From a bacterium (GTDB lineage: Bacteria; Patescibacteriota; UBA1384; JAMDBS01; DAOVQR01), in assembly GCA_030628575.1 (NCBI GenBank), contig DAOVQR010000047.1, positions 1-6,112 of the forward strand: a stretch of 6,112 nt of DNA, in the 5' to 3' direction. How positions within the stretch are numbered: the first letter of the stretch is position 1; each line of letters starts with the position of its first letter. The notes under the pieces were generated by a model. The model did not search any database, was not told the DNA's origin, and worked only from the letters and a program-made list of their open reading frames with translations. Shown in pieces: positions 1 through 5,530 of the stretch. A program made the translations under genes and the position numbers.

Positions 1-918
1 AAATTTAAAGATTATGGGAAATTAGCTTGTCTAGATTTGGAAAATTTAAAAGCCGGCGCCAGTTGTCGGGTAAGATCTGATGAATATGATAAAGAAAATA
101 TGAATGATTTTATCCTCTGGAAATTTTGGGATAAAAAAGATGGAGAGGTTTTTTGGAATACAAAAATAGGCAAAGGGAGACCAGGTTGGCATATAGAATG
201 TTCTGCCATGAGTTCTAAATATTTAAGTCAACCATTCGATATTCATACTGGTGGAGTTGATTTAATATTTCCTCATCACGAAAATGAGATCGCTCAATCG
301 GAAGCAGCAACAGGGGAAAAGTTTGTAAATTATTGGCTACATTCAGAACATCTTTTAGTTGATAATACAAAAATGAGCAAGTCAAAACATAATTTTTATA
401 CCTTGTGTGATATTAAAAATAAAGATTTTAGTCCATTAGTATTTCGATATTTAGTTTTTTCATCACATTACAGAAAAAAGCTTAATTTCACATGGGAATC
501 ATTACGAGCTGCACAAAATGCATTAGCAAAACTTCGGAATGAAGTTTCAAACTTAAGAACTAAAGAGCTAAAAAACGGAAAAACATTAAAATCATATAAA
601 AATAAATTTTTACAGGCAATTAATAATGATATGAATACCCCATGGGCGTTAGCAGTAGTTTGGGAAGTTGTTAAATCAAATGAACATAATGAAGATAAAT
701 ATGCAACCTTGTTGGATTTTGATAAAGTCCTTGGATTTGGATTAGATAAAATCAAAGAAGAAAAAATTCCTCAAAATATTTTGGATAAAGTAAAAACAAT
801 GGATGAAACTCGAGATAAAAAGGATTTTAAACTTGCTGATAAAATAAGAAAAGAAATTGAATCTAAGGGTTATTTAGTTCAGAATAAAAAAAATGGTTCT
901 ATAGTAGAAAAAACCTAA
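1..918 (+). CDS. cysS: cysteinyl-tRNA synthetase, 3' part (5' end outside window)
   Basis: Class I aminoacyl-tRNA synthetase that charges tRNA-Cys with cysteine in the cytoplasm. The frame is open from base 1, so the gene enters from the left. About 305 C-terminal residues are present; the family is usually about 460, so the N-terminal Rossmann half with the HIGH motif and first zinc cysteine is missing only because of the window edge. Visible hallmarks are GRPGWHIECSAM (zinc-ligand Cys codon at 199-201), FPHHENEIAQSE (271-306, giving the His and Glu zinc ligands known from the E. coli enzyme) and the KMSKS loop (370-384). Next come the HYRKKLNFTWESL helical region and a C-terminal KDFKLADKIRKEIESKGY segment typical of the anticodon-binding end. 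The TAA stop is at 916-918. dus follows after 23 bp, probably in the same transcript. No missing residue or frameshift is seen in the part present. Confidence 0.97.
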   Translation, partial: KFKDYGKLACLDLENLKAGASCRVRSDEYDKENMNDFILWKFWDKKDGEVFWNTKIGKGRPGWHIECSAMSSKYLSQPFDIHTGGVDLIFPHHENEIAQSEAATGEKFVNYWLHSEHLLVDNTKMSKSKHNFYTLCDIKNKDFSPLVFRYLVFSSHYRKKLNFTWESLRAAQNALAKLRNEVSNLRTKELKNGKTLKSYKNKFLQAINNDMNTPWALAVVWEVVKSNEHNEDKYATLLDFDKVLGFGLDKIKEEKIPQNILDKVKTMDETRDKKDFKLADKIRKEIESKGYLVQNKKNGSIVEKT

Positions 919-941
919 TAATTGTGATAAAATAACTTATT

Positions 942-2123
942 ATGAAAAATTTTTGGCTAAAATTGAATAAGCCATTTTTAGTTTTGGCACCGATGGCGGG
1001 AATAACTGATCAGCCGTTTCGTTTGATGTGTAAATGTTATGGTGTAAATGTATTGTATTCAGAAATGATTTCATCTGAAGCAATTTGGCATAATCAGTTG
1101 TGTCATTCTGAACCCATTCGACAGACTCAGGGTAAACTCCGTGAAGAATCTCAGAGATCCCGAAACAAGTTCGGGATGACAAAAAGAGAAGAACAATTAT
1201 ATAAAACCTTAAAGCTTATACAATTTTCTAAAAAAGAACGACCATATGTGGTGCAGATTTTTGGCAGTAATCCAGAGCATATGGCATTTGCCGCAGAGTA
1301 TATAGCTTCTGGCCAGTGGGACAGAGAGCTAACTCAAATATCAAAATTAATATCTCAAAACTATAACTTAAAATTTATAACTAATAAAAATAAATCAAAT
1401 AATTTAAAAATTAAAAATTCATTGGAAATTAGAAATTGGAAATTAGAAATTGAGTCGATTCCATCAGGAATCGACGTGAATATGGGTTGTCCTGTTCGTG
1501 ATGTAGTAAAAACTGGCGGCGGATCAGCTCTAATGAAAGATCAAAAAAACGCTGTAAAAATTATTAAAGCTATTAAAAAAAGAGTGAAAAATATCCCTAT
1601 ATCAGTAAAAACCCGTCTCGGGTGGTCAAATCCAAAAGATATTCTCAAATTTGCAAGAATATTGGAATGTGCTGGAATTGATGCTTTGGCAATTCATGGA
1701 CGGACATACAAACAAGGTTTTTCAGGCAAAGCTGACTGGACAAATATTTATAAAGTCAAAAAACAACTTAAAATTCCGGTAATTGGAAATGGAAGCATAG
1801 ATATGAATTATGAAGCAGGGAGTATGAAGCATGGATTAGATGGGATGATGATTGGGCAGGGAACACTTGGTCATCCTTGGATTTTTCAAGAGCTGAAAAC
1901 TGATAACTGTAATCTGAAAACTAATATTTCTTTTATAAAAAGAAATATTCTAGAGCATGCAAAACTGGTTAAAAAATTAAAAGGAGAGCAGGGGATGGTG
2001 GAATTTAGAAAGCATTTTGGTTGGTATTTTAGGGGAATACCTGATGCAAAAAAAGTAAGATCTCAATTAAATAAAATACATTCTTTAGATGATGTCAAGT
2101 CGATTTTAGCTAAAATCTATTGA
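942..2123 (+). CDS. dus: tRNA-dihydrouridine synthase with in-frame repeat insertions
   Basis: FMN-dependent enzyme that reduces uridine to dihydrouridine in the tRNA D-loop with NADPH. Motifs in order: LAPMAGITDQPFR (15-27), SEM (40-42), VQIFGSNPEHMAFAAEY (104-120), DVNMGCP with catalytic Cys183, GGGSALM (192-198), VKTRLGW (222-228), IHGRT (251-255), IGNGSI (281-286), GQGTLGHPWIF (305-315) and a C-terminal FRKHFGWYFRGIPDAKKVRSQL. The family is normally about 320 residues with the Cys near position 100; here it is 393 with the Cys at 183. The excess is residues 54-80, encoded by an 81-bp palindromic repeat, and about residues 126-174, ending in a heptamer tract. Both extras lie between conserved blocks, so activity is plausible but unproven. 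The protein is DusB/NifR3-like; the target uridine cannot be assigned. The start at ATG 942 lacks a clear Shine-Dalgarno but fits the family N-terminus. The TGA stop at 2121-2123 overlaps the next promoter. Confidence 0.95.
   Translation: MKNFWLKLNKPFLVLAPMAGITDQPFRLMCKCYGVNVLYSEMISSEAIWHNQLCHSEPIRQTQGKLREESQRSRNKFGMTKREEQLYKTLKLIQFSKKERPYVVQIFGSNPEHMAFAAEYIASGQWDRELTQISKLISQNYNLKFITNKNKSNNLKIKNSLEIRNWKLEIESIPSGIDVNMGCPVRDVVKTGGGSALMKDQKNAVKIIKAIKKRVKNIPISVKTRLGWSNPKDILKFARILECAGIDALAIHGRTYKQGFSGKADWTNIYKVKKQLKIPVIGNGSIDMNYEAGSMKHGLDGMMIGQGTLGHPWIFQELKTDNCNLKTNISFIKRNILEHAKLVKKLKGEQGMVEFRKHFGWYFRGIPDAKKVRSQLNKIHSLDDVKSILAKIY
1101..1181. repeat. 81-bp palindromic dispersed (MITE/REP-like) element inside dus
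   Basis: The ends are imperfect inverted repeats: TGTCATTCTGAA at 1101-1112 and TTCGGGATGACA at 1170-1181, matching 10 of 12 with the two differences able to form G-U pairs. A second perfect palindrome, CCCGAA-ACAAG-TTCGGG, lies at 1159-1175. From memory, this wording (GTCATCCCGAACTTG...CTGTCGAATGG on the other strand) resembles a dispersed repeat often seen between and within genes of uncultivated bacteria; I could not search for it. It is exactly 27 codons, starts on a codon boundary, has no stop in the dus frame and encodes dus residues 54-80. No transposase is present, so any movement would need help in trans. Confidence 0.8.
1422..1453 (+). repeat. heptamer tract TTGGAAA/TTAGAAA inside dus
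   Basis: Two exact copies of a 14-nt unit, each made of heptamers TTGGAAA and TTAGAAA, followed by TTGA. The tract sits at the 3' end of an AT-rich segment (about 1317-1453) that has no counterpart in normal Dus proteins and encodes a Lys/Asn/Ile-rich stretch. Because 7 is not a multiple of 3, gain or loss of one unit would shift the dus frame. Confidence 0.85.
1454..1475 (+). other. perfect 9-bp hairpin in dus just before the catalytic motif
   Basis: GTCGATTCC (1454-1462), loop ATCA, GGAATCGAC (1467-1475) form a perfect stem with a four-base loop. It encodes ESIPSGID, five codons before the catalytic Cys183 codon, and directly abuts the heptamer tract. It may be part of the inserted element or a chance palindrome. 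Confidence 0.6.
1893..1927 (+). repeat. heptamer tract CTGAAAA-type near dus 3' end
   Basis: Five successive 7-nt units begin with CT: CTGAAAA, CTGATAA, CTGTAAT, CTGAAAA and CTAATAT. They encode the LKTDNCNLKTN stretch just after the GHPWIF motif, where the Dus family varies in length. The unit length matches the other heptamer tracts in the window but the sequence differs. Confidence 0.6.
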
Positions 2124-2148
2124 CAGAAACTAAAAAACCTGTTATACT
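2120..2148 (+). promoter_or_regulatory. sigma70-type promoter overlapping the dus stop codon
   Basis: A perfect -35 TTGACA (2120-2125), a 17-bp spacer and a -10 TATACT (2143-2148). The -35 contains the dus stop codon. Transcription should begin near 2155 and give a leader of about 300 nt for the secreted-protein operon starting at 2457. A second -10-like TATAAT at 2166-2171, preceded directly by TG but with no good -35, could give a start near 2178. Confidence 0.75.
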
Positions 2149-2191
2149 TTATTGTTTTCATAGTGTATAATAAATTTAGTTAAAAATTATT

Positions 2192-2223
2192 AGGGAGGGC
2201 AGAAGAGGCCCTTCTTTTGTTTT
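2192..2223 (+). terminator. intrinsic terminator or leader attenuator
   Basis: AGGGAGGGC (2192-2200) pairs with GCCCTTCTT (2208-2216) over 9 bp, including two G-U pairs, around a 7-nt loop. TTTTGTTTT (2215-2223) follows. It lies 69 bp after dus but also downstream of the promoter at 2120. It could end cysS-dus transcripts, or act as an early attenuator for the secreted-protein operon. Confidence 0.5.
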
Positions 2224-2230
2224 GGGTAGT

Positions 2231-2410
2231 ATCTTGGCTGGGAACTGTGGAGAGATTTACTTTGAAAAAGGTAAAATTGCCCCTCCTTCCCCTTGTTGCG
2301 TGATTTATTGCGCGGTTCTCGTTTGTTCGAGATCCCGGCCAAGATTTTGCCTGAAAACAATATAGTTATTCGAGATAATTAGCGAATAGTTGTACTTTGA
2401 AAATTTTGGC
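2231..2410 (+). ncRNA. structured leader RNA with two competing long stems (possible riboswitch-like element)
   Basis: Bases 2231-2243 pair with 2333-2345 over 13 bp with one G-U (stem A). Inside stem A are a hairpin at 2256-2263/2268-2275 closed by a GAAA tetraloop, a weak stem at 2298-2300/2311-2313, and a hairpin at 2317-2321/2328-2332 that stacks directly on stem A. Alternatively, bases 2338-2348 pair with 2400-2410 over 11 bp with one G-U (stem B), enclosing a 12-bp hairpin at 2361-2372/2383-2394. Stems A and B share 2338-2345, so they exclude each other. The region has no credible coding frame and lies between a strong promoter and a gene. It matches no riboswitch, 6S, tmRNA, SRP or RNase P consensus that I recognise. 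Confidence 0.5.
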
Positions 2411-2440
2411 AAAAAAATTCGTCTTGAAAAATAAATTTGA

Positions 2441-2447
2441 AAAGGAG
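2441..2447 (+). promoter_or_regulatory. Shine-Dalgarno of the first secreted-protein gene
   Basis: AAAGGAG lies 9 nt before ATG 2457 and decides for that start over the out-of-frame ATG at 2450, which is only 2 nt from the site. CTCCTT at 2283-2288 in the leader is an exact complement of AAGGAG at 2442-2447 and could mask it. Confidence 0.85.
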
Positions 2448-2456
2448 TGATGAAAA

Positions 2457-3338
2457 ATGAACAAGACGAAATTAAATAAGTGTATAGCAATGTTACTATT
2501 TATTGCTATGTGTTTTTTAATTGTCAGTCCAGCTTTTGCCCGGGAAGATCCACCAAAAGGCGGATTATTCCAATGGTTGTTCGGAGGGACAATTCATTTT
2601 AAACGAGCCGGACATACTTGGGGCATAAGTGTAAAAAAAGAAAATGGTAGGATTATTATTTATAATCCAAATAAACCATTTACTTTAAATCCGGCTGAGA
2701 TTCTTATAATCGATTTTAATGTCGAAGGTGGCCGTAAAAAAGACGATCATCTACATAACATTGTTAGGATCTCTGATAAATCTGCGGGGAAAATGACCAA
2801 AATTCTTGATTTCGATGGACAATATGGAAGATTAGAATATCGAATACCAAGATACAATGCTGGTTATATTTTCATTCGATTATATACTTCTATTAATGGA
2901 AAAGACCAGGATCAATATTCTGGGATGGTATTCTGGATTGATCCAAATGGATTATTGCACATACAACCAAATTTTGAGAATAATCGGCAGAATGATTCAT
3001 CTCAAGTTCCTATGCAGGTTACTCAAGGGCCAACAAGTACAATTCATATTTCCTTTTATGAAGATCATGCTTGTAAAAAAACTTGCCGGAATTTTGTAGT
3101 TCCAGAAATTACAATATTTTCCAATGGCAAGCAGGTTATTAAAAAAAGAAATGTGATGAGTAGTTGGCCAATAGAAGGTGTACCATGCGGCAAGATTACC
3201 ATTGATATTGAACCTTGTAACTGGTACATTGAACCTCATGGGAATTGGAAAAAGGATCGGCAGAGGAACGTCTATTATTGGGATTTAAAGCAGGGTGAAA
3301 AACTAATAATCAAGTTGTTCAAAAAAGGAGGTCGATAA
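2457..3338 (+). CDS. secreted protein of unknown function, two beta-rich regions
   Basis: I do not recognise this 293-residue protein. Residues 1-28 form a clear Sec signal peptide: KTKLNK, a hydrophobic core at 10-23 and cleavage expected after AFA at 28. There is no lipobox. The mature part has a first region at about 35-175, rich in alternating hydrophobic/polar stretches and aromatic residues, which suggests a beta sandwich. A Gln/Ser/Thr-rich linker at about 176-193 follows, then a C-terminal region (194-293) with four cysteines at 206, 210, 244 and 254 that could form disulfides outside the cell. The pattern GVPCGKITIDIE...LKQGEKLIIKLF recalls Cna-B or carboxypeptidase-regulatory-like folds, but this is only an impression. 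No transmembrane segment follows the signal. The next gene starts 2 bp after its stop, so the two products probably act together. The long structured leader suggests controlled expression. Confidence 0.85.
   Translation: MNKTKLNKCIAMLLFIAMCFLIVSPAFAREDPPKGGLFQWLFGGTIHFKRAGHTWGISVKKENGRIIIYNPNKPFTLNPAEILIIDFNVEGGRKKDDHLHNIVRISDKSAGKMTKILDFDGQYGRLEYRIPRYNAGYIFIRLYTSINGKDQDQYSGMVFWIDPNGLLHIQPNFENNRQNDSSQVPMQVTQGPTSTIHISFYEDHACKKTCRNFVVPEITIFSNGKQVIKKRNVMSSWPIEGVPCGKITIDIEPCNWYIEPHGNWKKDRQRNVYYWDLKQGEKLIIKLFKKGGR
3325..3332 (+). promoter_or_regulatory. very strong Shine-Dalgarno inside the preceding gene
   Basis: AAGGAGGT lies 8 nt before ATG 3341 and within the last codons (KKGGR) of the upstream secreted-protein gene. 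It fixes the start at 3341 and implies coupled translation of the two genes. Confidence 0.9.
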
Positions 3339-3340
3339 CT

Positions 3341-4258
3341 ATGAAACGGATAACTGTAGTAATTTTTCTCTTTTTATCTATTTTTGTTGTAAGCACTGCA
3401 GTTTCATTTGATGTTGCCAGAGATGCTGAAGGTTATTACCTCTGGAGAGCTCCTGGCGGTAATCCAAGAAATCCAGATGGTGTTAAATCGCGAATGAGTT
3501 ATTGCCAATGGATGTTATCACAATCAGGAATTAATGATCTTTTGCGGTGCGGTCTGCCAAAACCGATACTGCAAAAAGCTTTATTCTTGGTTAATCATAA
3601 AATTTATGGTCAAGAAAACAAACACCTTTTTTCTACTGGAGAATGGGGATTTATACAGGAAAGAACCATACTTTCAGGGAAAAAATATCACCAGATTACT
3701 TATGCAAATGGCAAAATCATTCCTAGGGTAAAAGCTATGTTTGATGGTGATGTTTTTACTCTAACTCTTGTTGACCAATCTGATGTTGTTTGGGAAATTG
3801 ATACATTCATAATATGTGCTAACTCCGGGCGTTCGGTTATTACGCCTTATTTTCCCAAGCCATCTTCGGAGAGGCCTCAACCATCGCCAAAGGCGATGAT
3901 GAAATATTATTATCCAGATGAGGTTTTTATTCCCGCTTATAATCGAGCTGAGGAAAAATCAGTCAAGGTGGGTGGTATCCTCAATAGCGGCATAGGTCGA
4001 ATCCTAGCCGCTTGGATTAGGAGACCTAATAGAATCAATATCACCGCCAGTCCTATTGCGCATGGCGGAGCAGGTAATGCTCATGCTGACGGTGGTGTTG
4101 GAGGTAATGGATATGGCTACGGTGGCAGTGCCACCGGCGGTTCGGTTGGCCCTATTAGCCAACAACAGCAACAAGATTTAGAGGAAGGTGACAATAACAA
4201 CACCGTTATTATTGATGATTCTGATATAATCAATAACACAAATATAAATCAGAACTAA
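3341..4258 (+). CDS. secreted protein of unknown function with Gly-rich and QQQQQ/GDNNN...NINQN tail
   Basis: I do not recognise this 305-residue protein. A signal peptide covers residues 1-22, with cleavage probably after AVS. Residues 23-200 look like a folded region with conspicuous aromatics (YYLWRAPGG, YCQWML, GEWGF, VVWEIDTFIICANSGR) and cysteines at 55, 70 and 159. Around 175-186 there is a Pro/Ser-rich linker, and at 216-228 a GIGRILAAWIRR stretch that may be an amphipathic helix. The tail changes character: Gly-rich at 242-270, five glutamines at 274-278, then a 23-residue Asn/Ile-rich module at 283-305 that ends the protein with NINQN. The same module occurs at residues 58-80 of the LPKTG protein downstream. 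No membrane anchor is visible, so the protein would be released or bound through its tail. It is in an operon with 2457-3338 and followed by a terminator at 4294. Its function is unknown; a surface-assembly role is inferred only from the shared module. Confidence 0.87.
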   Translation: MKRITVVIFLFLSIFVVSTAVSFDVARDAEGYYLWRAPGGNPRNPDGVKSRMSYCQWMLSQSGINDLLRCGLPKPILQKALFLVNHKIYGQENKHLFSTGEWGFIQERTILSGKKYHQITYANGKIIPRVKAMFDGDVFTLTLVDQSDVVWEIDTFIICANSGRSVITPYFPKPSSERPQPSPKAMMKYYYPDEVFIPAYNRAEEKSVKVGGILNSGIGRILAAWIRRPNRINITASPIAHGGAGNAHADGGVGGNGYGYGGSATGGSVGPISQQQQQDLEEGDNNNTVIIDDSDIINNTNINQN

Positions 4259-4263
4259 ATCAT

Positions 4264-4284
4264 CAATAATAATTGATAATTGAT
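4264..4284 (+). repeat. short heptamer run AATTGAT
   Basis: CAATAAT is followed by two exact AATTGAT units just after the stop at 4258. It is short and could be chance in AT-rich DNA, but it has the same 7-nt period as the other tracts. Confidence 0.35.
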
Positions 4285-4293
4285 AGATAGCAA

Positions 4294-4327
4294 GGGGAGA
4301 TGTAGATCATCTCCCCGACCATTTTTT
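4294..4327 (+). terminator. intrinsic terminator of the secreted-protein operon
   Basis: GGGGAGATG (4294-4302), loop TAGAT, CATCTCCCC (4308-4316) form a perfect 9-bp stem. Five bases later comes a run of six T (4322-4327), with more T-rich sequence after it. The gap before the T run is slightly long, but the position 35 bp after the stop at 4258 and before a new promoter fits a terminator. Confidence 0.75.
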
Positions 4328-4330
4328 CTC

Positions 4331-4360
4331 TTTACATTTTTTTGTTATCTTATTTATGAT
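4331..4360 (+). promoter_or_regulatory. promoter of the LPKTG protein gene
   Basis: TTTACA (4331-4336), an 18-bp spacer and TATGAT (4355-4360). A start near 4367 would give a leader of about 150 nt. The promoter lies directly after the terminator at 4294, so the downstream gene is its own transcription unit. Confidence 0.6.
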
Positions 4361-4381
4361 AATAAATAAATGCAAGGGGGA

Positions 4382-4503
4382 AATAATAGGTTAGGTCGAT
4401 CTTATTATTAATCTATTTTATCTTTGTTTCGAAGAAAGATAAAATGAAAGGCTATGCTCCAACGATATGTTGGAGTCGCCCGGCCTCGAAGATATATCGA
4501 GGC
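4382..4503 (+). promoter_or_regulatory. leader of four consecutive hairpins before the LPKTG protein gene
   Basis: Hairpin 1: 4382-4390 with 4401-4409 (9 bp, one G-U). Hairpin 2: 4415-4425 with 4435-4445 (11 bp, perfect). Hairpin 3: CTCCAAC 4457-4463 with GTTGGAG 4469-4475, loop GATAT. Hairpin 4: GCCTCGA 4483-4489 with TCGAGGC 4497-4503, loop AGATATA. They fill most of the leader and end directly at the ribosome binding site. TCGCC at 4476-4480 can alternatively pair with GGCGA at 4501-4505, opening hairpin 4. The structure argues that this is untranslated leader, protecting the mRNA or regulating translation; no known riboswitch consensus is recognised. Confidence 0.6.
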
Positions 4504-4510
4504 GAAGGGA
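4504..4510 (+). promoter_or_regulatory. Shine-Dalgarno deciding the start at 4517
   Basis: GAAGGGA lies 6 nt before ATG 4517. An in-frame ATG at 4454 would add 21 charged residues (MLQRYVGVARPRR...) before the signal peptide and would place coding sequence in hairpins 3 and 4. The 4517 start gives a standard signal peptide at residue 1. Confidence 0.7.
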
Positions 4511-4516
4511 AAAATT

Positions 4517-5344
<828 letters not shown>

Positions 5345-5348
5345 TATT

Positions 5349-5383
5349 ATGTATTATGTAGCATGAAGTATGTAGTATGCAAA
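5349..5383 (+). repeat. heptamer array ATGnAGn, copy 1
   Basis: Five 7-nt units each beginning with ATG (5349, 5356, 5363, 5370, 5377): ATGTATT, ATGTAGC, ATGAAGT, ATGTAGT and ATGCAAA. It lies between the stop of the LPKTG protein gene and its terminator and has no coding frame of note. Confidence 0.75.
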
Positions 5384-5385
5384 GA

Positions 5386-5416
5386 AAAAAACCGGACTTT
5401 AATTGCCCGGTTTTTT
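5386..5416. terminator. strong intrinsic terminator after the LPKTG protein gene
   Basis: AAAAAACCGG (5386-5395) and CCGGTTTTTT (5407-5416) form a perfect 10-bp stem around an 11-nt loop. The A run on one side and T run on the other allow it to work on both strands. Confidence 0.9.
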
Positions 5417-5431
5417 CTTATCTGGTAGAAT
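5403..5431 (+). promoter_or_regulatory. candidate prfB promoter
   Basis: TTGCCC (5403-5408), 17-bp spacer, TAGAAT (5426-5431) with an extended -10 TGG directly before it. The -35 overlaps the terminator stem. A start near 5438 would put the next heptamer array in the prfB leader. Confidence 0.4.
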
Positions 5432-5433
5432 GA

Positions 5434-5466
5434 AATAAATGCAGAATGTAGAATGGGAAATGTTAT
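5434..5466 (+). repeat. heptamer array ATGnAGn, copy 2
   Basis: ATG recurs every 7 nt at 5439, 5446, 5453 and 5460, with units ATGCAGA, ATGTAGA, ATGGGAA and ATGTTAT. The 22-bp block 5434-5455 is repeated at 5495-5516 with one difference. Confidence 0.75.
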
Positions 5467-5530
5467 GAATATTAAAGAAGAAAAAGAAGAATTGAATAAA
5501 TGCAGAATGAAGAATGTCTATGTTAGATAA
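5465..5530 (+). other. short upstream reading frame overlapping prfB, possible displaced prfB N-terminus
   Basis: ATG at 5465, 21 codons, TAA at 5528-5530; the product begins MNIKEEKEELNK, which looks like the charged N-terminal helix of release factors. It overlaps the prfB start in the -1 frame. Removing exactly the 22-bp repeat at 5495-5516 would fuse its first ten codons in frame to prfB. It has no good Shine-Dalgarno, so translation is doubtful. It could be a leader peptide, a relic, or chance. Confidence 0.25.
5495..5516 (+). repeat. 22-bp repeat block at the prfB start (ATGnAGn heptamers, copy 3)
   Basis: Matches 5434-5455 at 21 of 22 positions; units ATGCAGA (5500) and ATGAAGA (5507) run into ATG 5514. 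It supplies the sequence directly in front of, or including, the prfB start codon. Confidence 0.8.

Noticed and set aside
921..941. TAAAAT (928-933) as a -10 box for dus
   Set aside because: No matching -35 is found 16-18 bp upstream, and transcription would start almost at the dus ATG; cotranscription with cysS is simpler.
940..1182. Minus-strand reading frame of 80 codons within dus
   Set aside because: It is a shadow of dus; its familiar look comes only from the palindromic repeat at 1101-1181 read backwards.
1422..1453. CRISPR-like tandem repeat in dus
   Set aside because: Units are 7/14 nt, contiguous and without spacers.
2311..2340. tRNA or tmRNA T-arm-like sequence GGTTCTCGTTTGTTCGAGATCC
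   Set aside because: The loop is not a T-loop of correct length, and no acceptor stem, anticodon arm or CCA end fits around it; it is better explained as a hairpin stacked on leader stem A.
2450..2452. ATG as alternative start of the first secreted-protein gene
   Set aside because: It is out of frame and only 2 nt from the Shine-Dalgarno.
2305..2490. Minus-strand reading frame of 61 codons over the leader
   Set aside because: It has no ribosome site or recognisable protein, overlaps the structured leader and runs into the clear start of the secreted-protein gene on the other strand.
4454..4516. Upstream in-frame start for the LPKTG protein
   Set aside because: It would put Arg-rich residues before a complete signal peptide and would translate through hairpins 3 and 4; GAAGGGA supports ATG 4517.
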